In this document: positions 1 to 6,772 of the stretch, piece after piece
Numbering within the stretch: the first letter of the stretch is position 1
Layout: each line of letters begins with the position of its first letter
Notes under the pieces: generated by a model
What the model was told of the DNA's origin: nothing
Database searches by the model: none
Seen by the model: only the letters and a program-made list of their open reading frames with translations
Origin: Sedimenticola sp.
GTDB taxonomy: Bacteria > Pseudomonadota > Gammaproteobacteria > Chromatiales > Chromatiaceae
DNA length: 11,044 bases
Direction: 5' to 3'
NCBI GenBank assembly: GCA_026197195.1
Contig: JAPHUG010000207.1
Location: forward strand, 1 to 11,044
Made by a program: the position numbers and the translations under genes

Positions 1-20
1 AGCAACAGCCCCCGGCCTGA
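1..20 (+). CDS. 3' end of an upstream gene (possibly the response regulator partner)
   Basis: Reading codons from position 3 gives Q-Q-P-P-A followed by a TGA stop at 18-20. The stop shares its A with the ATG of the kinase gene (TGATG), a typical translational-coupling junction. Two-component kinases of this type usually follow their response regulator gene, so this may be the tail of a PhoP/OmpR-family regulator. Five codons cannot show identity. The kinase frame is also open to the left edge, so this tail could be spurious. Confidence 0.3.
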
Positions 21-1372
21 TGGGTTCTATACAAAGTAGGCTGTTGATTGCCGCCTCTCTTGTGCTGGTCTTGTTTTTGGGGCTGGGCGCCATGGCCTTG
101 GACAAGGCCTTTCGTGATTCGGCCGAGAGTACCCTTGAAACCCAACTGATGGGGCAGGTTTATGCCTTGTTGGGGGCAGCAAAAACAGATGCCCAAGGAC
201 GCATGCGGTTGCCTGAAAGCCTGCCTGACCCAAGGCTTGCCAGCCCTGATTCAGGGCTCTACATTCAGGTAGAGGGTGAACAGGGTCGCTATCTGTGGCA
301 GTCACCATCCAGTGTTGGCCAGACCTTCCCCGAGTTTGCTACCCCTCAGCCCAACCCCGGTGAACCGCTATTTGAATACCTGGGATCAGGCCAGGCCGCC
401 TATCTGCTGCGTTACTCACTGATCTGGGAAGATGACGCAGGGAAGGAGATCGCCTACCTTTTTACCGTCTTCGAAAGTGCCCTGGGGCATCACAAGCGTA
501 TTGCAGTGTTCCGACAAACGATTCTGATCTGGCTCGGTGGGGCGGCGCTTATTCTACTGCTTGCACAAGGGGCGGTCTTGCGTTGGGGTATGAAGCCCTT
601 GCGGGCAGTAGCGGATGACCTGCGGATGATTGAGACGGGGGAGCAGGAGCAGCTATCAGGCGCCTATCCTAAAGAGTTAAGGAAACTGACGGAGGGGGTC
701 AACTCCTTAATCAATCACAACAACGCCAGCCGGGATAGATACCGTGACCGCCTGGGTGATCTTGCCCATAGTTTAAAGACACCTTTGGCCGTACTCCAGG
801 GTGCCGCAGAAGGGGATGATGTCGCGCTGTTAAAAGAAGCCATGGCAGAGCAGATACCAAGAATGAATGAAATCATTCAGTATCAATTGAAATCGGCGGC
901 AGCAGCAGGACGATCAACCTTCAGAAAAACCACGCCGCTTCGTCCCATTCTGGACCGGTTGATGCGTACACTGGATAAGGTCTATCGTGACAAGGCGATC
1001 ACCTGTATCTGCCATGTTGATAGTGAGGCACAGTTTCCAGGGGACCCGGGTGATCTGCTGGAGTGCATCGGCAATGTATTGGAAAATGCCTATAAGTACG
1101 CCAAATCACAGGTTGAGATTGATCTGACCAAGGGGGGCGGTCCTGATCAGGCGGCAGCAGGCTTTACACTCTGTATTGCTGATGATGGGCCTGGTGTTGA
1201 TCAGGCGGTTCGGACCCGTGTACTGGAGCGGGGTGAGCGGGCGGATCAGCATCTGCCCGGCCAGGGGATTGGGCTTTCAGTCGCAAATGGAATCGTTCAC
1301 CTTTACGGCGGTACGCTTTCGATTGGAGAGTCGACTTTAGGGGGGGCGCTGATTACGATCTGGATGAAGTAG
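20..1372 (+). CDS. phoQ: PhoQ-like sensor histidine kinase
   Basis: Membrane sensor kinase of 450 residues that would autophosphorylate and pass the phosphate to a response regulator. Visible parts in order: transmembrane helix about 7-27, periplasmic sensor about 28-165 with a small acidic stretch (WEDD, 136-139), second helix about 166-187, HAMP-like linker about 188-240, and a dimerisation/H-box with HSLKTPLAVLQ at 250-260. The phospho-acceptor is His250, with Thr254 at the H+4 position. The ATP-binding domain has an N box (N352, N356), a G1 box DDGPG (388-392) and a G2 box GQGIGLS (414-420). Having HSLKTPL rather than HELRTPL is characteristic of the PhoQ branch. The ATG at 20 is chosen because of the TGATG overlap and because a hydrophobic helix follows at once; no strong Shine-Dalgarno is seen, and the frame is open upstream. 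Whether it senses Mg2+ or cationic peptides as enteric PhoQ does is inference, because the sensor domain is poorly conserved. Confidence 0.88.
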   Translation: MGSIQSRLLIAASLVLVLFLGLGAMALDKAFRDSAESTLETQLMGQVYALLGAAKTDAQGRMRLPESLPDPRLASPDSGLYIQVEGEQGRYLWQSPSSVGQTFPEFATPQPNPGEPLFEYLGSGQAAYLLRYSLIWEDDAGKEIAYLFTVFESALGHHKRIAVFRQTILIWLGGAALILLLAQGAVLRWGMKPLRAVADDLRMIETGEQEQLSGAYPKELRKLTEGVNSLINHNNASRDRYRDRLGDLAHSLKTPLAVLQGAAEGDDVALLKEAMAEQIPRMNEIIQYQLKSAAAAGRSTFRKTTPLRPILDRLMRTLDKVYRDKAITCICHVDSEAQFPGDPGDLLECIGNVLENAYKYAKSQVEIDLTKGGGPDQAAAGFTLCIADDGPGVDQAVRTRVLERGERADQHLPGQGIGLSVANGIVHLYGGTLSIGESTLGGALITIWMK

Positions 1373-1439
1373 TGAATAGACCCTGCAAATGTTTAACTAA
1401 AATTGTAAAATAAATCCTAAAGTCATTGATTTTTCAGTC

Positions 1440-1468
1440 GTTATATCGGATTGTACGCATACTATAAT
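1440..1468 (+). promoter_or_regulatory. Candidate sigma70 promoter for the msh operon
   Basis: The 136-nt gap between the kinase and mshI is clearly AT-rich and contains a perfect -10 hexamer, TATAAT, at 1463-1468. The best -35 candidates at proper spacing are weak: TTATAT at 1441-1446 (16-nt spacer) or GTTATA at 1440-1445 (17-nt spacer). Transcription would start near 1475, about 35 nt before mshI. I see no rho-independent terminator after the kinase gene, so some read-through from upstream is possible. The weak -35 suggests that an activator may be needed; this is inference. Confidence 0.4.
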
Positions 1469-1511
1469 AAGAGAATCTTCAGCTAGGTCTGGAGATGGGA
1501 AAAACGATTTG

Positions 1512-2438
1512 ATGCTTAAGCTGAAAAAGCGGGTAAAAAGCAGTCTGCGTGTGGGTTTGGGTTTCCATACAGACGGACTCTCTTTGACCGCCATTGATTG
1601 TGCGGATAACCAGTGCCGTATTGAATCCTGTGCTTTTTTTGAAGGTGAACCCTCAGCTGTGCTGTCCGATCAGCTGATTGATACAGTCAAGTCATTGGGA
1701 TTGCGGGGCGTACCCACTGTGGCTGTTTTAGCGCCAGGCTCTTATTCGCTGTTCCAGGTAGAGAAACCCGAGGTTGAGAACGAAGAGCTGAAGAGCGCTA
1801 TCCGTTGGCGTATCAAGGATCTTCTGGATTTTCATATTGACGATGCGGTGCTGGATATCTTTGATCTGCCTCAATCTCAGCGTAAATCCGGTCCCGGCAT
1901 GATGTACGTGGTCGTCGCCAAACAGAGTCTGATTCAGCAGTATGTGGATCAGATAGAAGAGGCGGGTCTTGAGATTGATGCCATTGATATTACCGAATTA
2001 ACGCTACGCAATGTACTTGCACTGACAGGTGGTGCCGAACAGTCTCAGGCCTTGCTTTACCTTCCGCCACGCTACGGCATGATCGAGATTGTCCAGGGGG
2101 ACACCCTGTTTCTGAACCGTCGGATTGAGATCAACGGCAGCGATTTGGAAGAGCAGGGTGGATTTGGGTTGGATGAATCACTGGATTCACTGGTGCTGGA
2201 GTTACAGCGTTCGCTGGATTATCACGAAAGCCAGTTTGGCATGGGCGCCGTCTCCACTATCTCCATAATTGCACCGGAATCAAGAAGAGATCGACTCAGA
2301 GAGTATGCCGATCAAAACCTGGCGGCCAAGGTGTCGTTGTTGGATCTTAACGGAATTCTTCAAGGCGTTGAATCGATTGACTCGTTAACACTCTATCGTT
2401 GCCTGCCCGCTATTGGCGCTGCCCTGAGGAGCAATTAG
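1512..2438 (+). CDS. mshI: MSHA biogenesis protein MshI (PilM-like)
   Basis: Cytoplasmic PilM/ComA-type actin-like protein of 308 residues, expected to bind the N-terminal tail of the following PilN-like protein and so link the inner-membrane alignment complex to the pilus machine. Recognisable features are the opening LRVGLGFHTDGLSL (12-25), an RWRIKDLLDFHIDD segment (98-111) typical of PilM-like proteins, and LELQRSLDYHESQFG (229-243), which matches the EIQRSLDYY-like region of the family. There is no membrane segment. Length fits short MshI proteins. The start is uncertain: ATG at 1512 or TTG at 1509. The nearest Shine-Dalgarno-like sequence (GGAGATGGGA, 1491-1500) is rather far from both. 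A five-codon ORF (MGKTI, 1495-1512) ends in a TGATG overlap with the ATG. Gene order (first of mshI-J-K-L-M-N-E-G) supports the assignment strongly. Confidence 0.88.
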   Translation: MLKLKKRVKSSLRVGLGFHTDGLSLTAIDCADNQCRIESCAFFEGEPSAVLSDQLIDTVKSLGLRGVPTVAVLAPGSYSLFQVEKPEVENEELKSAIRWRIKDLLDFHIDDAVLDIFDLPQSQRKSGPGMMYVVVAKQSLIQQYVDQIEEAGLEIDAIDITELTLRNVLALTGGAEQSQALLYLPPRYGMIEIVQGDTLFLNRRIEINGSDLEEQGGFGLDESLDSLVLELQRSLDYHESQFGMGAVSTISIIAPESRRDRLREYADQNLAAKVSLLDLNGILQGVESIDSLTLYRCLPAIGAALRSN

Positions 2439-2441
2439 GGT

Positions 2442-3053
2442 ATGCGTAAACAACAGATTAATCTCTACCAACCTATTTTCAAAAAGCAGTCAGTTGCGTT
2501 TTCATTCACGGTGATGTTGACCATTGTGGGGATAGCGATACTGGGCATGGGGCTGCTCTATGGCTTCAGTATATGGAACACAGAAAAGCTGAAACAGGAT
2601 TATTTGAAGGCACAGGCGCGGTATGAAAATCTGGAGATGGATGTCTCCAACATGGCAGAAAAACTGCCCGTACCCCAAGTAAACAAGCTACTTGAAAGTG
2701 AATTGAGCCAACTGGTTGAAAAGCGCAAAACCGGCTTTGCCTTGCTTAATACGCTTCAAACCCGTATTGCGGCTAACAAAGAGGGCTTTTCAGGCTATTT
2801 TGAAGGCCTCGCGCGTCAATCACTGAGTGAAATCTGGTTCACTCAAATTACCATTACAGAGGCAGGTGCCCACCTCTCTCTAAAAGGTAAAACGCTAAAG
2901 CCCGAATGGGTGCCTCTGCTACTCAAAAACCTCCAGAATGCCCCGGCCTATACAGGTAAGAGCTTTCAGGTGGTTGATGTGACACGTCAGGAAGATAATG
3001 ACAGTCAGCTTGAGTTTAGCCTGATGACGGCGGTCAGGAGTAAAGAAGAATGA
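2442..3053 (+). CDS. PilN-like MSHA biogenesis protein (second MshI-type gene)
   Basis: Bitopic inner-membrane protein of 203 residues, equivalent to PilN/GspL C-terminal part. It begins with QQINLYQP (4-11), the counterpart of the INLLP motif by which PilN tails dock into PilM. A transmembrane helix follows at about 20-42, then a short coiled coil (about 46-100), then a periplasmic ferredoxin-like fold region with IWFTQITI (131-138) and LSLKGKTLKPEWVPLLLKNL (146-165), typical of PilN domains. It would pair with MshJ, as PilN does with PilO. The ATG lies 3 nt after the mshI stop with GAGGAG at 2426-2431 (10-nt spacer). Its TGA overlaps the mshJ start (ATGA at 3050). In some genomes this gene is called mshI2; in others PilM-like and PilN-like parts share one MshI annotation, so I leave the symbol empty. 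Confidence 0.85.
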   Translation: MRKQQINLYQPIFKKQSVAFSFTVMLTIVGIAILGMGLLYGFSIWNTEKLKQDYLKAQARYENLEMDVSNMAEKLPVPQVNKLLESELSQLVEKRKTGFALLNTLQTRIAANKEGFSGYFEGLARQSLSEIWFTQITITEAGAHLSLKGKTLKPEWVPLLLKNLQNAPAYTGKSFQVVDVTRQEDNDSQLEFSLMTAVRSKEE

Positions 3054-3751
3054 ATGCCCTGAAAGCCAAGTTGGCATTAGTCGCCGGTCGTTTCGATACC
3101 TTGAGTCTGAGAGAGCGACTCATGATCCTGATTTTACTCCTCTCTTTAATGGGGGGCGTCTGGCTTAACCTGTTATGGGATAAAGAGTCAGCACTGCAGG
3201 GTCGTATCAAGGCCGACCTTGATCAGCTTTCAGAGCAGAACAGTGAACTCAATACCCGGTTGAAGGGGCTGGTTAGCCAGGCAGAGCGTGATCCAAACGT
3301 TGCTATTCGGCGTGATATCGAACAGGCCAAGCAGGTGATTGCCCAGATGCAGAACCGTATCAAGGATACGGCCGATGCGCTTATAGAACCGCAGGAAATG
3401 GCCCGACTGCTTGAACGCATTTTACTGAGTTCGGAAAACCTGAGCCTCATTAAACTTAACACACTGAAAACAGAAGCGCTGGCACAGACCCCTAAAAAGG
3501 ATGAACAGGCTGCTGAAGCTGTTGATGAGAAGGCAGCGGCAGTAGAAAAACAGAATATTTTCCGCCATGGTTTCGTGGTTGAGTTTGAAGGTGACTATCT
3601 TTCCGTTCTTCGTTATCTGCAATCCTTGGAAGCGTTGCCCTGGCAGTTCTTTTGGGACGGTATTGATGTCAGTGTGAGAGAGTATCCCGTTACCCGGGTC
3701 CGATTACAGTTGCATACTTTAAGCTTATCGGAGGGCTGGATTGGTGTTTAG
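3050..3751 (+). CDS. mshJ: MSHA biogenesis protein MshJ (PilO-like)
   Basis: Inner-membrane protein of 233 residues, analogous to PilO/GspM in the alignment complex that connects the cytoplasmic motor to the secretin. Visible features: a transmembrane helix at about 22-42, a charged coiled coil at about 45-112, an Ala/Glu/Lys-rich linker at about 141-168, and a C-terminal periplasmic domain containing VEFEGDYLSVLRYLQSLE (177-194), LPWQFFWD (196-203) and the terminus SLSEGWIGV. The LPW-x-FxWD and WIGV elements are typical of MshJ. It starts at the ATGA overlap with the PilN-like gene, with AGGAG at 3036-3040 (9-nt spacer), and its end overlaps the beginning of mshK by about 8-11 nt, so translation of all three is probably coupled. 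Confidence 0.87.
   Translation: MNALKAKLALVAGRFDTLSLRERLMILILLLSLMGGVWLNLLWDKESALQGRIKADLDQLSEQNSELNTRLKGLVSQAERDPNVAIRRDIEQAKQVIAQMQNRIKDTADALIEPQEMARLLERILLSSENLSLIKLNTLKTEALAQTPKKDEQAAEAVDEKAAAVEKQNIFRHGFVVEFEGDYLSVLRYLQSLEALPWQFFWDGIDVSVREYPVTRVRLQLHTLSLSEGWIGV
3730..3735 (+). promoter_or_regulatory. Shine-Dalgarno deciding the mshK start
   Basis: GGAGGG at 3730-3735, inside the end of mshJ. It lies 5 nt before a TTG (3741) and 8 nt before an in-frame GTG (3744). No ATG is available near this position in the mshK frame, so mshK must use a rare start codon. The 8-nt spacer favours GTG. Confidence 0.6.
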
Positions 3752-4124
3752 TCTTGGTTCTGCATTCAAGCAAGCGCTTCTGTTCTCCTTGCTCTCGGGC
3801 TCACTGATGGCGGGGGAGTTGCGTGACCCTATGGAACCCTATGGCTATTTATCGGCAGGCAGCGATGCACGGGATCCGGCAATGAATTCTGTATTAGATG
3901 AGAATACCTTGCGGCTTTCGGGTATATTTATCGGGCCTGGAGGGAATAGTGCGGTAATCAATAATCGCCGCGTCTATGTCGGTGAGCAGATTGACGGTGC
4001 TCAGCTTGTCACAATAGAGCCCCATGCTGTTGAGCTCGAACAGCAGGGGGATCGTATTAAAATAGAATTGTTGCCGATATCCGTAAAAGCACCGGCAAAG
4101 GCTTTATCCGGAGGGGGAAAATGA
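3744..4124 (+). CDS. mshK: MSHA biogenesis protein MshK (PilP-like)
   Basis: Small periplasmic protein (126 residues from GTG at 3744; TTG at 3741 adds one residue) resembling PilP/GspC homology-region proteins, which bridge the PilN/O-type dimer to the secretin. The N-terminus has a hydrophobic stretch (about 8-23, ALLFSLLSGSLMAG) that looks like a signal peptide, cleaved near SLMA/GE. After it comes the RDPMEPYGY motif, then the compact beta domain LRLSGIFIGPGGNSAVINNR (57-76) followed by a VYVGEQIDG turn, typical of the family's double-tudor-like fold. It overlaps mshJ at its start and mshL at its end (ATGA at 4121), as expected in a tightly coupled operon. The start codon is non-ATG either way. 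Confidence 0.85.
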   Translation: MFSLGSAFKQALLFSLLSGSLMAGELRDPMEPYGYLSAGSDARDPAMNSVLDENTLRLSGIFIGPGGNSAVINNRRVYVGEQIDGAQLVTIEPHAVELEQQGDRIKIELLPISVKAPAKALSGGGK

Positions 4125-5875
4125 ACCTGTCTCGTTGTCTGATTCGATCATCTTTGGCTGCTATGACACTGATGCTGCTAGTGGGTTGTCAGAGTATGGC
4201 GCCAAAAGATGGCGGCACCATGTCTACTATTCAGGAACAGCTCAAAACAGCGCCAAAACCGGTTGAAAAGTCCCCGGTAACCCCTCCACCTGCGGTGAGC
4301 GCGGCGTTATTGCCTCCTGCCAATATACAACTGCCCAAGCCCAGCAAGCGGGCTGCAGTTGTGCGCTTCGATGTGAATGTCAATGAAGTCCCCGTCAAGG
4401 CTTTTTTAATGGGGCTGGTCGAAGGGACACCCTATAACATGGTGGTGCATCCACAAGTGGATGGCACGCTTTCACTGAGTCTTAAGCAGGTCAGTATCCC
4501 GGATGTCATGGATGTCCTTCGTGATGTCTACGGTTATGAATATCAGCGGGTGCGAAATGGTTTTCACGTATTGCCCGCCAGGCTCCAGTCACGCATATTT
4601 CAGGTCAACTACCTCAACATGAAACGTTCCGGTAGTTCCCAGACCCGGGTCAGTTCCGGGCAGGTGTCAGGATCAAGTGACAGCGAAGAGGACAGCGGAG
4701 AGAGTGGCAGTGATGGCTCGGGAGTAACCTCCGGAAGTGAAATTAACACCACCTCGGAGGCTGATTTCTGGACAGAGTTAAGTACAGCTTTACACTCTAT
4801 CGTAGGCACCGGAACCGATCGTTCCGTTGTGGTCTCGCCACAGTCCGGCATTGTGGTGGTTCGTGCCATGCCTCATGAGTTGCGTGAAGTGGAGGCCTTT
4901 TTGGAAACCACGGATGAGGCGATGCATCGGCAGGTGATACTTGAGGCCAAGGTGATTGAGGTTGAACTCAAAGATGGCTTCCAGGCAGGTATCAACTGGG
5001 CCAAGATGATGACCGTTGATGGTAACAGTTTCAGCATGGGACAGACCGGCAGTGGTTCTACCATGTTTAAAAACCCAGGCTCAGCCGGCGTAGAATTACT
5101 CGATGGCGGGATCAGTTCACCGACAGAAACCTCCCCGGTTAGCTTTACCAGCTTCTCAGCATTTGGTGGGCTATTTGGTGCGGCACTGAATACCGGCAGT
5201 TTCATGGCCTTTATCGAGTTGCTCGAATCACAGGGCAATGTTCAGGTACTATCCAGTCCACGGATTTCGACGCTGAATAACCAGAAGGCGGTGATCAAGG
5301 TGGGTAGTGATGAATTTTTTGTCACGGATGTCTCCAGTACCACGACGACAGGGACATCTACGACCACCACGCCTGACATTACACTGACACCGTTTTTCTC
5401 GGGTATTGCGCTGGATGTAACCCCACAGATAGATCGTTTTGGGCGCGTGACCTTGCATATTCATCCCTCTGTCAGTCAGGTCACTGATCAGCAAAAGGTG
5501 ATTCAGGTAGGTAACGAAACACAGAACTTGCCCTTGGCAAAGAGTACCGTCAGGGAGTCTGACAGCCTGGTTTATGCCCAGAGTGGCCAGCTGGTGGTTA
5601 TTGGTGGATTGATGCAAGATACCCGGGGTGAGGAGGTGGCATCCACACCGTTGTTGGGTGATCTGCCGATGATTGGTTCACTCTTCCGCCATACCCGTCA
5701 GGCCGCTAAAAAGAGTGAGCTGGTGATTGTCTTGAGACCGACCGTGGTGGAAAGTGCGGAGACCTGGCGCTCACGGGTATCCGATACGGCTAACCGTATC
5801 CAGCGACTCGACAAAGGTTTCCACTATGGTAGTCAGCCTGAAGTGTTTGGCAACCTGGGTGAAAAAACTGAGTGA
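4121..5875 (+). CDS. mshL: MSHA pilus secretin MshL
   Basis: Outer-membrane secretin (584 residues) through which the MSHA pilus exits the cell. The N-terminus is a lipoprotein signal: a hydrophobic core at 11-22, then L-V-G-C with the acylated Cys23, followed by a Pro/Lys-rich tether to about 77. The N0/STN domain spans about 80-152. A Ser/Gly/acidic linker (about 169-213) precedes an N1-like KH domain (about 215-262). The secretin core starts at QVILEAKVIEVEL (271-283) and includes VQVLSSPRISTLNNQKA (374-390), a Thr-rich loop (406-417), FFSGIALDVTPQID (425-438) and the signature LVVIGGLMQD ... TPLLGDLPMIGSLF (491-522), ending ELVIVLRPTVV (533-543). A strong Shine-Dalgarno GGAGGGGG (4110-4117) lies before the ATG, which overlaps the mshK stop. 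Length fits MshL. The lipid anchor implies it may not need a separate pilotin. Confidence 0.95.
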   Translation: MNLSRCLIRSSLAAMTLMLLVGCQSMAPKDGGTMSTIQEQLKTAPKPVEKSPVTPPPAVSAALLPPANIQLPKPSKRAAVVRFDVNVNEVPVKAFLMGLVEGTPYNMVVHPQVDGTLSLSLKQVSIPDVMDVLRDVYGYEYQRVRNGFHVLPARLQSRIFQVNYLNMKRSGSSQTRVSSGQVSGSSDSEEDSGESGSDGSGVTSGSEINTTSEADFWTELSTALHSIVGTGTDRSVVVSPQSGIVVVRAMPHELREVEAFLETTDEAMHRQVILEAKVIEVELKDGFQAGINWAKMMTVDGNSFSMGQTGSGSTMFKNPGSAGVELLDGGISSPTETSPVSFTSFSAFGGLFGAALNTGSFMAFIELLESQGNVQVLSSPRISTLNNQKAVIKVGSDEFFVTDVSSTTTTGTSTTTTPDITLTPFFSGIALDVTPQIDRFGRVTLHIHPSVSQVTDQQKVIQVGNETQNLPLAKSTVRESDSLVYAQSGQLVVIGGLMQDTRGEEVASTPLLGDLPMIGSLFRHTRQAAKKSELVIVLRPTVVESAETWRSRVSDTANRIQRLDKGFHYGSQPEVFGNLGEKTE

Positions 5876-5878
5876 GTT

Positions 5879-6772
5879 ATGTACGAATCCCACTTCGGAC
5901 TCAGAGAACCCCCCTTTAGTCTGACGCCAGATACGGATTACTTCTTCTCATACGCGGATCACCAGGAGGCACTGAATGTGCTCCTGGTGGCCTTGCGTAT
6001 GGGGGAGGGCTTTATCAAGATTACCGGCGAAGTGGGAACTGGTAAAACCCTGATCTGTAGAAAGCTGCTCAACATGCTGTCGGAAGATGGGATGGTCACG
6101 GCCTATATCCCGAACCCATACCTGACACCCTCTGCATTGCGTTACTGTCTGGCTGAAGAGCTGGGAGTGGATTATCCCATGAATATTGGTGGGCATCGTG
6201 CGCTGCAGTTGATAAACAAACAGTTGATAGCACTGAAATCATCGGGCCGTCAGGTGATTCTGTTACTAGATGAAGCGCAGGCATTGCCAGAGGAGACATT
6301 GGAAGCCATTCGACTGTTAACCAACTTGGAGACAGAAAAAAGTAAGTTGTTACAAGTGGTGCTGTTTGGCCAGCCGGAGCTTGATGAACATTTGAACCGT
6401 CCCTCAGTCCGGCAGTTGAAACAGCGCATCACCTTCTCACATACGATACATCCACTGACCCGGGAAGGGTGTGAAGCCTACCTTCAGCACCGTCTTGGGG
6501 TGGCCGGTTATCCTGGAAAAGATCTGTTTGATGCCAAGGCGTTGGATTGGCTCTGCCGAGGAAGCCGCGGTATTCCACGGTTAATCAATATTCTCGCGCA
6601 CAAGGCGATGCTGGCGGCTTACGGTGAAGGAAAAACAACCATTTTAAAAAATCATCTGAAGCGGGCCATCGATGATACCGAAGACGCCTTCTTTCAGCCC
6701 GGTCGCCTGGCCCGATTCTGGCAAAGCCTGTTTCGCCGGGGTAACACCACCGCACTGCGAGGTGGTTCATGA
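5879..6772 (+). CDS. mshM: MSHA biogenesis ATPase MshM (ExeA/GspA-like)
   Basis: AAA+ ATPase of 297 residues. It opens with MYESHFGLREPPFSLTPD, the hallmark of the ExeA/GspA family. Nucleotide-binding elements: Walker A GEVGTGKT (50-57), Walker B VILLLDEAQ (126-134), a sensor-1-like stretch LLQVVLFGQPEL (157-168), an arginine-finger candidate in LKQRI (180-184) and sensor-2 GIPRLIN (231-237). Compared with full GspA it lacks the transmembrane helix and peptidoglycan-binding domain, so it should act in the cytoplasm, probably with MshN as its membrane partner. In type II secretion the GspA/GspB pair aids secretin insertion through peptidoglycan; a similar job here is inference. The ATG lies 3 nt after the mshL stop, preceded only by a weak GAGTGAG, so it may depend on coupling to mshL. 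Confidence 0.93.
   Translation: MYESHFGLREPPFSLTPDTDYFFSYADHQEALNVLLVALRMGEGFIKITGEVGTGKTLICRKLLNMLSEDGMVTAYIPNPYLTPSALRYCLAEELGVDYPMNIGGHRALQLINKQLIALKSSGRQVILLLDEAQALPEETLEAIRLLTNLETEKSKLLQVVLFGQPELDEHLNRPSVRQLKQRITFSHTIHPLTREGCEAYLQHRLGVAGYPGKDLFDAKALDWLCRGSRGIPRLINILAHKAMLAAYGEGKTTILKNHLKRAIDDTEDAFFQPGRLARFWQSLFRRGNTTALRGGS

Noticed and set aside
1373..1440. Rho-independent terminator after the kinase gene
   Set aside because: The region is AT-rich but I find no GC-rich stem followed by a T tract.
1397..1594. 65-residue - strand open frame over the msh promoter gap
   Set aside because: It overlaps the start of mshI and the candidate promoter, has no convincing domain, and ends in low-complexity AT-rich sequence.
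5319..5374. Thr-codon-rich tract in mshL as a possible slippage or repeat element
   Set aside because: Codons are mixed (acg, acc, aca, act-type) rather than a perfect repeat, and Thr-rich loops at this place are, as far as I recall, usual in MshL secretins.
4873..5617. Two - strand open frames of about 120 residues opposite mshL
   Set aside because: They lie fully antisense to the conserved secretin core and have no recognisable motif; such frames arise by chance from codon bias.
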